In this document: positions 18,923 to 26,914 of the stretch, in pieces | Layout of the letters: every line of letters begins with the position of its first letter | Position numbering within the stretch: the stretch's first letter is position 1 | DNA from: Pseudomonadota bacterium | GTDB lineage: Bacteria; Pseudomonadota; Alphaproteobacteria; Acetobacterales; Acetobacteraceae | Assembly (NCBI GenBank): GCA_021826225.1 | Contig: JAKBAV010000014.1 | Coordinates: 1-34,365, forward strand | DNA: 34,365 nucleotides | Direction of reading: 5' to 3' | Notes under the pieces: model-generated | Database searches by the model: none | Seen by the model: the letters and a program-made list of their open reading frames with translations, nothing else | What the model was told of the DNA's origin: nothing | Made by a program: the position numbers and the translations under genes

Positions 18923-20119
18923 TTAGAATATAACCTGATCGTCCTGTAATTCCTGCCGCTCGGCTGTGCTCATGCCAAGCAACTCGCCATAGACATATTC
19001 CTCATGCTCACCAAGTTTCGGCGTACCGCGCGCAATGCCGATATCCCCGCCCTTGGAAAGCCGCACGGGCACCCCCACCGCGGCCCGTACGCGGCCATCG
19101 GGCTCGCGCACATTCACAATCGCGTTGCGTTCACGCAAATGGGCATCGGCGGTGATTTCCCGCGCGGTCCAGGATTCATGCGCGGCGATCCCGGCCTCCT
19201 GCAGCATGGCCTCAACCACCGCACCCGGCAATGTCGCGGTCCATACCGCAACGATATCATCAAGCGCAACCCGGTTTTCATGCCGCGCCGCTTGCGTGGC
19301 GAAACGAGGATCGCCGGCCAACCCGGGCGTACCCATTATAGAGGCGAGGCGCTGCCATTCCACATCGGTTTCAACCGCGATGGAAACCCAACGATCATCT
19401 CCCGCCGCTTTGTATACTCCATGCGGTGCCATGCGCGGATGCTCATTACCCGTGCGCGTCACAGCCTGCCCCGCGGCGGCAAGCAGCAGCGCTTCCCCCA
19501 GCAGGGAGGAGGAAACTTCACGCGCCGCGACATCGACAAGGCATCCAAGCCCCGTGGCGCGGCGACGATGCAAGGCTGCCAGCACGGCCACCGCCGCATT
19601 CATCCCCACCGTATGGTCCATCACATGGCGCATCTCAACCGGCGGCCCATCTGCATAGCCAGTCAACGCGCCAAGCCCGCCCCAGGCCCCGAACAAAGGC
19701 GCGTAACCGGCGAAATGAGAATCCGGCCCGCTCTGCCCGGACGATGAAACCGCGAGCAGAATGATGTCAGACTTCACCGCCCGCAGCGCCTCGTAACCCA
19801 GGCCCAGCCGGGTCAGCACACCGGGGCGGAAACTCTCCGCCGCGACATCGGATATCGCAACCAGCCGCTTGGCCAGAGCGATGCCCTGGGGATGCTTGAA
19901 GTTGATACGGACAGATAACTTGTTTGATGCGACCTGATCGAATGTCGCCGGTCCCATGCGGCCATAAACCGGGTGTGGCTTACGAAAAATATCCGGCCGC
20001 TGCGCGCTTTCCACCTTGATGCATTCGGCGCCAAGCTGCGAGAGCATATGCGTGCAGAACGGCCCGGCATTATGCACGGTAAAATCGGCGATACGGACCC
20101 CCTCAAGCGGCTTGACCAT
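18923..20119 (-). CDS. class III CoA-transferase (CaiB/BaiF family), catalytic Asp present
   Basis: The protein has 398 residues, the normal length. It starts with MVKPLEGVRIADFT, the usual entry of the family, at ATG 20119, one base after the stop of the preceding CoA-transferase gene. GPFCTHMLSQLGAECIKVE and NKLSVRINFKHPQG match the CoA-binding fold. The catalytic Asp that forms the acyl anhydride in formyl-CoA transferase aligns with Asp168 in RHVMDHTVGM. An open frame extends upstream to 20242 inside the neighbouring gene and is not used. The substrate is unknown. Direct adjacency to an Asp-less paralogue suggests a heteromeric enzyme. Confidence 0.87.
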   Translation of the reverse strand: MVKPLEGVRIADFTVHNAGPFCTHMLSQLGAECIKVESAQRPDIFRKPHPVYGRMGPATFDQVASNKLSVRINFKHPQGIALAKRLVAISDVAAESFRPGVLTRLGLGYEALRAVKSDIILLAVSSSGQSGPDSHFAGYAPLFGAWGGLGALTGYADGPPVEMRHVMDHTVGMNAAVAVLAALHRRRATGLGCLVDVAAREVSSSLLGEALLLAAAGQAVTRTGNEHPRMAPHGVYKAAGDDRWVSIAVETDVEWQRLASIMGTPGLAGDPRFATQAARHENRVALDDIVAVWTATLPGAVVEAMLQEAGIAAHESWTAREITADAHLRERNAIVNVREPDGRVRAAVGVPVRLSKGGDIGIARGTPKLGEHEEYVYGELLGMSTAERQELQDDQVIF

Positions 20120-20120
20120 A

Positions 20121-21254
20121 TCAGGCCGTCTCCCGTGCGGGATCATACGTGCCCAGTTGCGGCGGGCCACCACGTAATTGCAGCGGCGCGGCGCCGAACC
20201 GGAAAGGTGCCGCCAGCATGTCCAGGACCAGGCCATCGGCAATCATCACCGGGGAAAACAGGCCGCGTTCACGTTCATGCGGATCATGCAGCACCTGCGC
20301 CGGGGTGGCGTATTCCGCCAGCGGTACGCCCGCCGCCTGGCCTTTTGCAACAATATCGGCAACCAAACGCTGCTTTGCCCAGGCGCGAATATGCGCGTTT
20401 ATGGCAGGCCCCCGCCGGCTGCGCTCCAGCGCATCGGAAAGTGCGGGGTCCAGTGCCCAATCCGGCCGCCCGAGCAGTTCAACCAGCGCCGTCCATTGTC
20501 TTTGTTCAAGTGTCAGAAGTTCGACATAGCCATCCGCGCAGGGCAACACGCCGCCGTAACGGAATGACCGCTCCACGCGATGCTCGACCGCACCATCGCC
20601 ATAACGCTGTATAGCGAAGGCACCCACCGCCAAAGCGGCATCCTGGCAGGAAATATCAACATACTGCCCGCCGGTTCCAGGCCGCGCCCAAACCGCCGCA
20701 AGCGCGCCGAGCGCCGCCGCGATGCCGCCCTGCAATGCCGCAAAATGCCCATAAATTTTCACCGGCGGACGTTCCGGAAACATTTCAACAGACAACCCAT
20801 TCGGCAGCAGATTACCCTCGCCTGAAGCATGCTGCAGGTTAATCTCCGTCCCCTTCCAGCCGGCCTTCGGCCCCGAGGCACCGAATGGCAGCACGGAAAC
20901 ATGGATCAGATTTGGATGCATGCGCGCAATGGCCGCATCATCGATGCCCATGGCCGCGCGCCCGGCTACTGGCGTATCATCGATGAAAATATCCGCTTCG
21001 CTCAGAATCGCCGTATCGCGACCATCCCATACCAGGCTGCGCATGCCCGCGGTATGGTAGGCGAACAAGGCGCTGACATCCGTGCCCGCGATAAACGGCG
21101 GTTCCCAGCGCAATTGCGATCCCGCCGGCGGTTCCAGCAGAATCATCTCGGCACCCATGGTGCCGAGCAGCCGGCCGGCATAGGCCGCCGCGACACCGGA
21201 TGCGCGCACGACCACACGTAGATCACTCAGCGGCGTGTTCGCGGCATCCGGCAT
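20121..21254 (-). CDS. class III CoA-transferase paralogue lacking the catalytic Asp
   Basis: The protein has 377 residues with CaiB/BaiF fold features: LLGTMGAEMILLEPPAGSQ, SLVWDGRD, a GPKAGWKGTEI segment and TGGQYVDISCQDA. Where the family has the catalytic Asp before the GM/GG helix, this protein reads IYGHFAALQGG, so the Asp is replaced (about Ala173 by my alignment). It is sandwiched between maoC (10-base gap) and the Asp-containing paralogue (1-base gap). A structural or CoA-binding partner role is inferred; an independent enzyme with a shifted residue is possible. Confidence 0.83.
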   Translation of the reverse strand: MPDAANTPLSDLRVVVRASGVAAAYAGRLLGTMGAEMILLEPPAGSQLRWEPPFIAGTDVSALFAYHTAGMRSLVWDGRDTAILSEADIFIDDTPVAGRAAMGIDDAAIARMHPNLIHVSVLPFGASGPKAGWKGTEINLQHASGEGNLLPNGLSVEMFPERPPVKIYGHFAALQGGIAAALGALAAVWARPGTGGQYVDISCQDAALAVGAFAIQRYGDGAVEHRVERSFRYGGVLPCADGYVELLTLEQRQWTALVELLGRPDWALDPALSDALERSRRGPAINAHIRAWAKQRLVADIVAKGQAAGVPLAEYATPAQVLHDPHERERGLFSPVMIADGLVLDMLAAPFRFGAAPLQLRGGPPQLGTYDPARETA

Positions 21255-21264
21255 GGCTTAGCCC

Positions 21265-22464
21265 TTAGCGAACGACAGGGAGATCGAGGTCTAGCCTGGA
21301 GCCATCGAAGAATACCGGAATATCCACCCGGCGTGACGGCATGATCACGGTCGCGAGACCCGGCGTCGTCAACTCGCCGCGCTGGTTCTCGCCGCGGATT
21401 TCAATATCGACCAGCGCATGGCCATCCTTGATGTATTTATTGGTCACCTTGCCGCGGGCCCAGGTGCAGTCGCCCATTGTGTTGAAGCGGCGCATCTGCG
21501 TGCGAACGCGTTTCAGGAATGCCGCATCGCCCATCCAATTGGTCACCAGGCTGGCCATCCAGGCGGAGCGCTGCGGGCCGTAATCGTATACGCCGGGCAC
21601 GCCAACCTCCTTGGCGGTGGATTCACGATGATGCCCGATGCCGGTATACTCAATACCGCCGCCCGCCTCCGGATTACGAAAGAAATGCCCCGGGTGCTTC
21701 ACGGCATTTTTGAAAATCACGCCATGGGTATGGCCCCGGCCGCAGCCAACGAGGAAGCCCATCGTATCCATCAGCGAGAGTGGACCACGGACAATCTCGG
21801 GCAGCTCATCGCCAATCGCTACATCTTCCCAATAGCGCACATGCGCGCTCGTCATGCGCTCTTCCTCGCGCAGGATCGTCTCATCGATATGCGCGAACTC
21901 CTCCGGCGTATATTCATGCGTCTTGATGTCGCTATACTTGCCGGCCTCGCGTGCCGCCTTGCGCTCATGGCGCGTGCAGGTGCCAAGCGTGCGCGCCACA
22001 AGCTCGCCGCGCTGGTTGGCGTAGCTTGCCTCGACATATTGCAGCACGAGCTTGCCCGAAAACTGGCTCTCCTTCACATCCACGCCGACGACGCGCTCGA
22101 TCGCCGTAATCCGGTCGCCCGGGCGGACATGGCGGAAAAGTTCCCAGTCATTGCCGGCATAAAAACCATGCACACCGGGCAGGCCCCAGCGCGTGCGGCC
22201 GACCCAGCCGAACGCCATCGGGAACATCGGGTGCGCCAGCATACTGCCATGGCGGGTCAGGCGGCCATGCTCAAGGTCGCGGTATAGCGGGTTGAGATCG
22301 CCGATGCCGTTGCAGAAATTGCGGATCGTATCCTCCGTGGCATCCTGCAGATACGGGCCTTCCGGGCGCAGCTGCAGACCGATCATCTTCTCGGCGGCGG
22401 CAATGGCCTCATCGGTGATCTTGCCTTCGGCGGGCGCCGCGCCGACTTCGTTTTCCGTGCTCAT
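21265..22464 (-). CDS. MaoC-type (double hot-dog) hydratase/dehydratase
   Basis: The protein has 399 residues with two hot-dog regions: an N-terminal FAS1-like dehydratase half (FCNGIGDLNPLYRD, then HPMFPMAFG and HVRPGDRI) and a C-terminal half with a bulky insert, ending in WARGKVTNKYI...GENQRGELTTPG. It likely hydrates an unsaturated acyl-CoA or dehydrates a hydroxyacyl-CoA. It is the first gene of the six-gene operon. The ATG has AGGAG seven bases upstream, and the promoter at 22520-22549 carries a GntR-type palindrome. The exact substrate is not recognisable. Confidence 0.83.
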   Translation of the reverse strand: MSTENEVGAAPAEGKITDEAIAAAEKMIGLQLRPEGPYLQDATEDTIRNFCNGIGDLNPLYRDLEHGRLTRHGSMLAHPMFPMAFGWVGRTRWGLPGVHGFYAGNDWELFRHVRPGDRITAIERVVGVDVKESQFSGKLVLQYVEASYANQRGELVARTLGTCTRHERKAAREAGKYSDIKTHEYTPEEFAHIDETILREEERMTSAHVRYWEDVAIGDELPEIVRGPLSLMDTMGFLVGCGRGHTHGVIFKNAVKHPGHFFRNPEAGGGIEYTGIGHHRESTAKEVGVPGVYDYGPQRSAWMASLVTNWMGDAAFLKRVRTQMRRFNTMGDCTWARGKVTNKYIKDGHALVDIEIRGENQRGELTTPGLATVIMPSRRVDIPVFFDGSRLDLDLPVVR

Positions 22465-22519
22465 GGTCTTGCTCCTAAGGGTTGCGCGGCGCGGCTGTAT
22501 CGGCTGTACGCGGCGCTAA

Positions 22520-22549
22520 TGGATAATGCATTATGTATTTTTATGTCAA
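22520..22549 (-). promoter_or_regulatory. promoter of the maoC-led operon with overlapping ATAATGCATTAT palindrome
   Basis: On the minus strand a perfect -35 TTGACA (22549-22544) precedes, after 18 bases, a -10-like TATCCA (22525-22520). The perfect 12-base palindrome ATAATGCATTAT (22523-22534) fills the downstream part of the spacer and touches the -10. The same palindrome is found at the promoters near 25111-25187. It is proposed as the operator of the GntR regulator encoded at 23144-23851. Confidence 0.7.
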
Positions 22550-22568
22550 CCCGCCTGGCATGGAGCAC

Positions 22569-23147
22569 TCAGGAAAAGTCAAATGCGGTGCTCTTTACAA
22601 TAGCGGCATACCGCCCCAGGCAGGCAATCGCATGCATGTGCTCATCCGCCGTGGCGCCAGCGCAGCAATCTTCAAAAATCACGCATTCATAATCGCGATC
22701 ATGCCCATCGCGTGCGCCGGAATGTACCACGCCATTGGTGGAAACACCGCATAAAATCAGCCGTTCAATGCCGTTAGCGCGCAGGATCGGCTCCAGCGAC
22801 GTGCCATAAAACGGGCTGACACGATGCTTGATGATATCGAAATCCCCTTCGCGCGGGGCGAGGGCGGAATGCACCTGCGTGCCCGCCGTACCGAGCTGAA
22901 ATAATTTCCGCGTCCGCGCGCCGGAGAAAATCGGCGAGGCCGGTGGGCATTCGCGGTAATCCGGTGAAAACCCGACGCGGACATAACCAATGGCGATACC
23001 GGCCGCGCGGCAGGCGGCAATTGCCGCTGCCGTATTTTCCAGCACGCCGCGCTCGGCCACCTGCACGCCATAACCCGCGGCATTCGGCCCGGCCGGGCTC
23101 ACAATATCATTCATCATGTCCATGACGAGAAACATCGTCTTCTTCAT
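22569..23147 (-). CDS. isochorismatase-fold hydrolase without the nucleophilic Cys
   Basis: The protein has 192 residues and the isochorismatase/cysteine hydrolase fold. The N-terminal Asp (Asp10 in FLVMDMMND) and the Lys in IIKHRVSPFYGT (Lys107) of the catalytic triad are visible. The third position, Cys in TxxCV of nicotinamidase-like enzymes, reads STNGVV, with Val140 at the Cys site. True isochorismatases also lack this Cys, so activity of a different kind is possible. The ATG overlaps the GntR stop (ATGA), so it is co-transcribed with the regulator and a CoA-transferase. Confidence 0.82.
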   Translation of the reverse strand: MKKTMFLVMDMMNDIVSPAGPNAAGYGVQVAERGVLENTAAAIAACRAAGIAIGYVRVGFSPDYRECPPASPIFSGARTRKLFQLGTAGTQVHSALAPREGDFDIIKHRVSPFYGTSLEPILRANGIERLILCGVSTNGVVHSGARDGHDRDYECVIFEDCCAGATADEHMHAIACLGRYAAIVKSTAFDFS

Positions 23148-23851
23148 GCATCTTCTCCTTGCGAAACCTGTTCAGAATTTTTCAGGGCCTGCTGCAATTC
23201 CAGCCAGCCGGATTCAATATGCCGGCGCGTCGCCAGCATCGCCGCCCCGGTATCGCCGGCGATGAACGCATCCAGCAATTCATGGTGTTCAGCCGCGGCG
23301 CGCCCCACCCGGCCCGCGAGCTTGTTAATCAGGTCGAACGGATAGCGCGCCCATAATATCTGTACGAAATGCAGGGTCTGCGGCATGCCCGCGAGTTCGA
23401 ACGTACGCTGATGGAAGCGATAATTCGCCGCCCGCGCCTCCTCATTTCTGCCGGTGGCGACAGCTTTTTCAAACTCCATGGCCAGCCGCCGCAGGTCATC
23501 GACATCAGCGGTGGCGGCTCGCCCCACAGCCCCGCGCACAAGCTGCGTTTCCAGCAGAATACGCAAATTCAGCATCTCGTTATCGGCGGTTATATCGAAC
23601 GGCGCCACCGTGGCGCCCCGGTATGAATCGCCCGCTACATAGCCTTCCGCCGCGAGCAGTTTCAGCGCCTCGCGCACCGGGGTGATGCTGGTATTCAGCA
23701 GTACCGCGATCTCCTGCTGCTTCAGCCGCGCCCCGCGCGCAAAACGTCCGGCAATAATGCCTTCACGAAGAAAATCGGCGACCTGCTCCTCTTTAGTCCG
23801 GTATTCCATGCGCTGTGCGATTCCTTTGGCGGGAGGGGGCTGCATCACCAT
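23144..23851 (-). CDS. GntR family transcriptional regulator, FCD-domain subgroup
   Basis: The protein has 235 residues. A winged helix-turn-helix spans roughly residues 15-80 (EEQVADFLREGIIAGRF, RLKQQEIAVLL, TPVREALKLLAAEGYV). An all-helical FCD ligand domain follows, with the His residues expected for metal binding in YRFHQRTFELAG, AEHHELLDAF and TRRHIESG. FCD regulators usually sense carboxylic acids. It sits between a CoA-transferase gene (32-base gap) and the isochorismatase-like gene (ATGA overlap). Palindromes at the three promoters of this island are its likely operators, implying autoregulation. ATG 23809 is an alternative start. Confidence 0.9.
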   Translation of the reverse strand: MVMQPPPAKGIAQRMEYRTKEEQVADFLREGIIAGRFARGARLKQQEIAVLLNTSITPVREALKLLAAEGYVAGDSYRGATVAPFDITADNEMLNLRILLETQLVRGAVGRAATADVDDLRRLAMEFEKAVATGRNEEARAANYRFHQRTFELAGMPQTLHFVQILWARYPFDLINKLAGRVGRAAAEHHELLDAFIAGDTGAAMLATRRHIESGWLELQQALKNSEQVSQGEDA

Positions 23852-23883
23852 CTACCACGCATGGACCGCGCCCTCCACAGCGC

Positions 23884-25095
23884 TCACGCCTCGGCTTTGC
23901 GCACCGGCGCCCAGCTCAAATAGCCCGGTTTTTCCGACGCCACAGCACCCTGTTGCACAAGCCTGGCACATTGGCTTTCATCAAGGCCGAACCTGTGCAA
24001 AACCTCCATGGTATGCTGCCCGAGCGCCGGCGGCGGCAGGTTTGGCGCGGCCGCCGCGCCACCGGGAAATTCAGGCACCGTAAAATCCAGCCCGCCAAAT
24101 GCAAAATCGCGGAGCTTGCCCGGCACGCGGGCTTGCGGCGCTTCCAGCACGCGCTCCAACGGCAGCACTTCGGTAAAGCCGACACCAGCGGCGCCAAGCC
24201 GCGCCTCGGCCTCGCCACAATCCAGCGCCGCCATCGCCTCCCGCACGGCCGCCTCGACCTCCTCGCGGCGCTTCTTGCGGTTTCGCAATATCGCCAGTTC
24301 CGGATCATCGCCAAGCCCCAACGCCTGCGATAATTTGAGCCAATGCGCATCGGTCAGCACCAGCAGATACAGCCAGCGCCCGTCACGCGTCTGATAGGCG
24401 CCATAGCCCGGCATGCTGAACTCGCCGCCGCCTTCACGCTCGGGCCGACCCAGAAGCTGCATCTTCAACTGCACGCCGGCAAGATCGCGCCCGGCCACAT
24501 GCAGGCCCGTTTCATACAAGCCGATCTCGATCCGCCGCGCCTCCGGCGCCGGCGCCAGCAACGCCGCCATGATGCGGATAACTGCATAAGTGCCGGCAAA
24601 CTGGTCGTGATAGGAGGGCCCCAAGCGGCTCGGCCGGCCATTGATTACATGATCCGCCATGACTCCGGTAGCGGCTTCGGCAACCGGATTCGTTGCGAGA
24701 TCGTCCTCCTTGGGCCCAGCCGCATAACCACGGATATGGCAATAGATCAGCGCCGGGTTGATCGCCGCGGCATCCTCCGCCGTCACCCCAAGCTTGCGCG
24801 CGGCGCCAGGCGCCAGGTTGTGGATCAGCACATCCGCCCGGGCGAGCAGCACGCGGAACACCGCCGCCCCTTCCGGCGATGCCAGATCGATCGCGACACT
24901 TTTTTTGCTGTGATTATACGCGAGAAACGTGCCGCTCGGGCCACCGCGCACCAGAGCCCGGGTGGTATCGCCGGTCGGCGGCTCAACCTTTATAACCTCG
25001 GCGCCGAGCTGGGCGAGAATATGCGTGGCGAAGGGTGCCGCGACCATGGTGCCAAGCTCAATCACAAGACGGCCGGCGAGGGGGAGATGTGTCAT
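23884..25095 (-). CDS. class III CoA-transferase (CaiB/BaiF family), catalytic Asp present
   Basis: The protein has 403 residues from ATG 25095 (MTHLPLAGRLVIELG), which has AAGG five bases upstream and lies 16 bases after the predicted transcription start. ATG 25107 would leave almost no leader. APFATHILAQLGAEVIKVEPP and the NHSKKSVAIDL segment are typical. The catalytic Asp aligns with Asp164 in SYHDQFAGTY. It is the first gene of the CoA-transferase/GntR/isochorismatase-like operon and is likely to activate the inducing acid or a later intermediate by CoA transfer. It differs from the pair at 18923-21254, so the island has two separate CoA-transfer activities. Confidence 0.88.
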   Translation of the reverse strand: MTHLPLAGRLVIELGTMVAAPFATHILAQLGAEVIKVEPPTGDTTRALVRGGPSGTFLAYNHSKKSVAIDLASPEGAAVFRVLLARADVLIHNLAPGAARKLGVTAEDAAAINPALIYCHIRGYAAGPKEDDLATNPVAEAATGVMADHVINGRPSRLGPSYHDQFAGTYAVIRIMAALLAPAPEARRIEIGLYETGLHVAGRDLAGVQLKMQLLGRPEREGGGEFSMPGYGAYQTRDGRWLYLLVLTDAHWLKLSQALGLGDDPELAILRNRKKRREEVEAAVREAMAALDCGEAEARLGAAGVGFTEVLPLERVLEAPQARVPGKLRDFAFGGLDFTVPEFPGGAAAAPNLPPPALGQHTMEVLHRFGLDESQCARLVQQGAVASEKPGYLSWAPVRKAEA

Positions 25096-25110
25096 GCGCG
25101 CCTTCATCAA

Positions 25111-25147
25111 TATAATGCATTATATGGCGGCAACCCACCCCCAGCAA
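25111..25147 (-). promoter_or_regulatory. promoter of the CoA-transferase/gntR operon with 14-base operator-like palindrome
   Basis: On the minus strand TTGCTG (25147-25142) is followed after exactly 17 bases by a perfect TATAAT (25124-25119). The perfect palindrome TATAATGCATTATA (25111-25124) covers the -10. Transcription would start near 25112, leaving about 17 bases to ATG 25095. A repressor bound here would block RNA polymerase directly. The site matches those at 22523-22534 and 25174-25187. Confidence 0.75.
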
Positions 25148-25150
25148 GAC

Positions 25151-25187
25151 CTGACCAACCCAAAATCCGCGATTAAAATGCATTGTA
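25151..25187 (+). promoter_or_regulatory. promoter of the HTD2/MaoC-like gene with operator-like near-palindrome
   Basis: CTGACC (25151-25156), a 17-base spacer and TAAAAT (25174-25179) make a plausible -35/-10 pair on the plus strand. TAAAATGCATTGTA (25174-25187) differs from the 14-base palindrome at 25111-25124 in two positions and again begins at the -10. This promoter is back-to-back with the one at 25111-25147, their -35 boxes being three bases apart. Confidence 0.65.
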
Positions 25188-25238
25188 TGTAGGCTAGATC
25201 CAGGCTACTGAGCGGCGCAACACGCGAGGAGCAGACGC

Positions 25239-26063
25239 ATGAGCGAGGATTTTTCCCCATGGGCCGGACGTCGCGAAACCGCCACGGATATATTGGAGCC
25301 CGCCCGTACCAACGCCCTGCGCGCGGCATTAGGCGAAGCCGCGCCCCTATCTCTGGGCGAACCGCTCCCGCTGCTGCATCACTGGCTGTATTTCTGGGAA
25401 GTTAAACCGCCCGAAGCCCTGGGCTTTGACGGCCACCCCGCCCGTGGCGGTTTTCTCCCCCCCATCGCCCTGCCCCGCCGCATGTGGGCCGGCGGCCGCC
25501 TCAGCTTTCACCACCCACTTCGGCTCGGCGAAACCGTGACCAAAACCTCGACAATATTGAAGGTCGAGGCCAAATCCGGACGCAGCGGCCATCTCGTCTT
25601 CGTCACCATCCGCCATGAACTTGCCGGCGCCCAGGGCCTCGCCGTTACCGAGGAGCAGGATATCGTCTATCGCGAGGCCGCGGCCCCCGGCGCCATCCTC
25701 GCCGCCGGCGGCAACCCAGCCCCCGCCGCTGCCTGGCAACACGCCATCATGCCGGACCCGGTTCTGCTGTTTCGTTATTCGGCCCTCACCATGAACGGCC
25801 ATCGCATCCATTACGACCGGCCCTACGCCATGAACGATGAAGCCTATCCCGGCCTCGTCGTGCACGGCCCGCTGCAGGCGACGCTGTTGGCCGGACTCGC
25901 CGCCACCCACCGTGAAACTCCCATCAGCACCTTCAGCTTCCGCGGCCTGGCCCCGGCTTTTGACGGTGCCGCGATGCATGTCTGCGGCCAGCCCACGCAA
26001 ACCGGCGCGGAGCTCTGGACCGAGCAGGCCGGGGTGCGAAACATGACCGCCACCATAACCTAA
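25239..26063 (+). CDS. HTD2/MaoC-like hydratase (mesaconyl-C4-CoA/itaconyl-CoA hydratase-like)
   Basis: The protein has 274 residues. The N-terminal half carries the FAS1-like dehydratase region (PPEALGFDGHPARGGFLPP, RMWAGGRLSFHHPLRLGE). The C-terminal half has RYSALTMNGHRIHYDRPYA and YPGLVVHGPLQATLL, matching the MaoC active-site signature with a catalytic His in the NxHxIHYD stretch. Close families hydrate mesaconyl-C4-CoA or itaconyl-CoA, hence the tentative label. The ATG has GAGGAG upstream. It is divergent from the CoA-transferase/gntR operon and its 3' end overlaps the convergent SDR gene by 4 bases. Confidence 0.84.
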   Translation: MSEDFSPWAGRRETATDILEPARTNALRAALGEAAPLSLGEPLPLLHHWLYFWEVKPPEALGFDGHPARGGFLPPIALPRRMWAGGRLSFHHPLRLGETVTKTSTILKVEAKSGRSGHLVFVTIRHELAGAQGLAVTEEQDIVYREAAAPGAILAAGGNPAPAAAWQHAIMPDPVLLFRYSALTMNGHRIHYDRPYAMNDEAYPGLVVHGPLQATLLAGLAATHRETPISTFSFRGLAPAFDGAAMHVCGQPTQTGAELWTEQAGVRNMTATIT

Positions 26064-26914
26064 ACCGGCTGCCACAGCGGCGCGCCGCGCTCCGCCCGCA
26101 GGCTCGGGATCACCCGCCCGTCGATGTCGGTAATGCCGTATTCCTGCGCCAGCTCGGCATTGATGAAGGTGCCGCCGGTTTTTTCCATAATCTTCGCATC
26201 CGCCAGCAATGCCGCCATGATGCGCCCGGGGAATTCCGGCGAGCTTCCGGCATTGCTGTGCAGCTGTGCCGCCATGCCCGGAATGGTCTTCAAATTCTCC
26301 GTCGCCCGCTCGGTAAAGGTAAAGCCCTGCCACAACGAGACCGAGGCCACATTATGCGGCTTCAACTCAATCGCCATGTCCCGCGCCATGCGGTCCACCG
26401 CCGTCTTGGCGGTGCCAAAAATCGTGCTGTAGGTATAATTCACCCCGACATAGCCCGAGAGCCCGATAATCAGCCCGGATTTCTGCGGCACCATTATTTT
26501 CGCCGCATGCCAGGCGGCAACGAAACCGGCGCGCACGCCGATATCGAAAATCTCCCAGTTGGAAAGCGGCTTTTCCCAAAACGAGCCGGGCTGCGTCATC
26601 TCATGCGGCAAGGCGATGGCATTGTTCACCAACAGGTCCAGCCGCCCCTGCTCGGCTTTGATCCGCGCGAACAGGGCCGCCACCTGCGCGTCATCACCAT
26701 GGTCCACCGCCACGGCAATGCCTTTGCCGCCGCGCGCATCCACCAACGCCGCCGTCTCACCTACCGTGCCGGGCAGCGCATGCTCACCGGCGTTCACGGT
26801 ACGGCCGGTGACATAAACCGTAGCCCCCTGCTCGCCCAGAGCGCAGGCAATACCCTTGCCGATGCCCCGGCTCGCCCCGGTAACGAGCACCACCCGGCCG
26901 CTGAGCCTACCCAC
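26060..26914 (-). CDS. SDR family protein, DHRS1-like, with Phe in place of the catalytic Tyr
   Basis: The protein has 284 residues. TGASRGIGKGIA (residues 12-23) and NNAI mark the cofactor fold. The usual YxxxK active site reads FGTAK (Phe166, Lys170), with a Ser at 153 at the expected spacing, so the catalytic Tyr is replaced; the codon is TTT. The sequence otherwise resembles DHRS1-type SDRs (VSLWQGF segment). The start is GTG 26914, inside the end of the SnoaL-like gene (8-base overlap), with only a weak ribosome site. It may be catalytically altered or inactive. Confidence 0.83.
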   Translation of the reverse strand: MGRLSGRVVLVTGASRGIGKGIACALGEQGATVYVTGRTVNAGEHALPGTVGETAALVDARGGKGIAVAVDHGDDAQVAALFARIKAEQGRLDLLVNNAIALPHEMTQPGSFWEKPLSNWEIFDIGVRAGFVAAWHAAKIMVPQKSGLIIGLSGYVGVNYTYSTIFGTAKTAVDRMARDMAIELKPHNVASVSLWQGFTFTERATENLKTIPGMAAQLHSNAGSSPEFPGRIMAALLADAKIMEKTGGTFINAELAQEYGITDIDGRVIPSLRAERGAPLWQPV

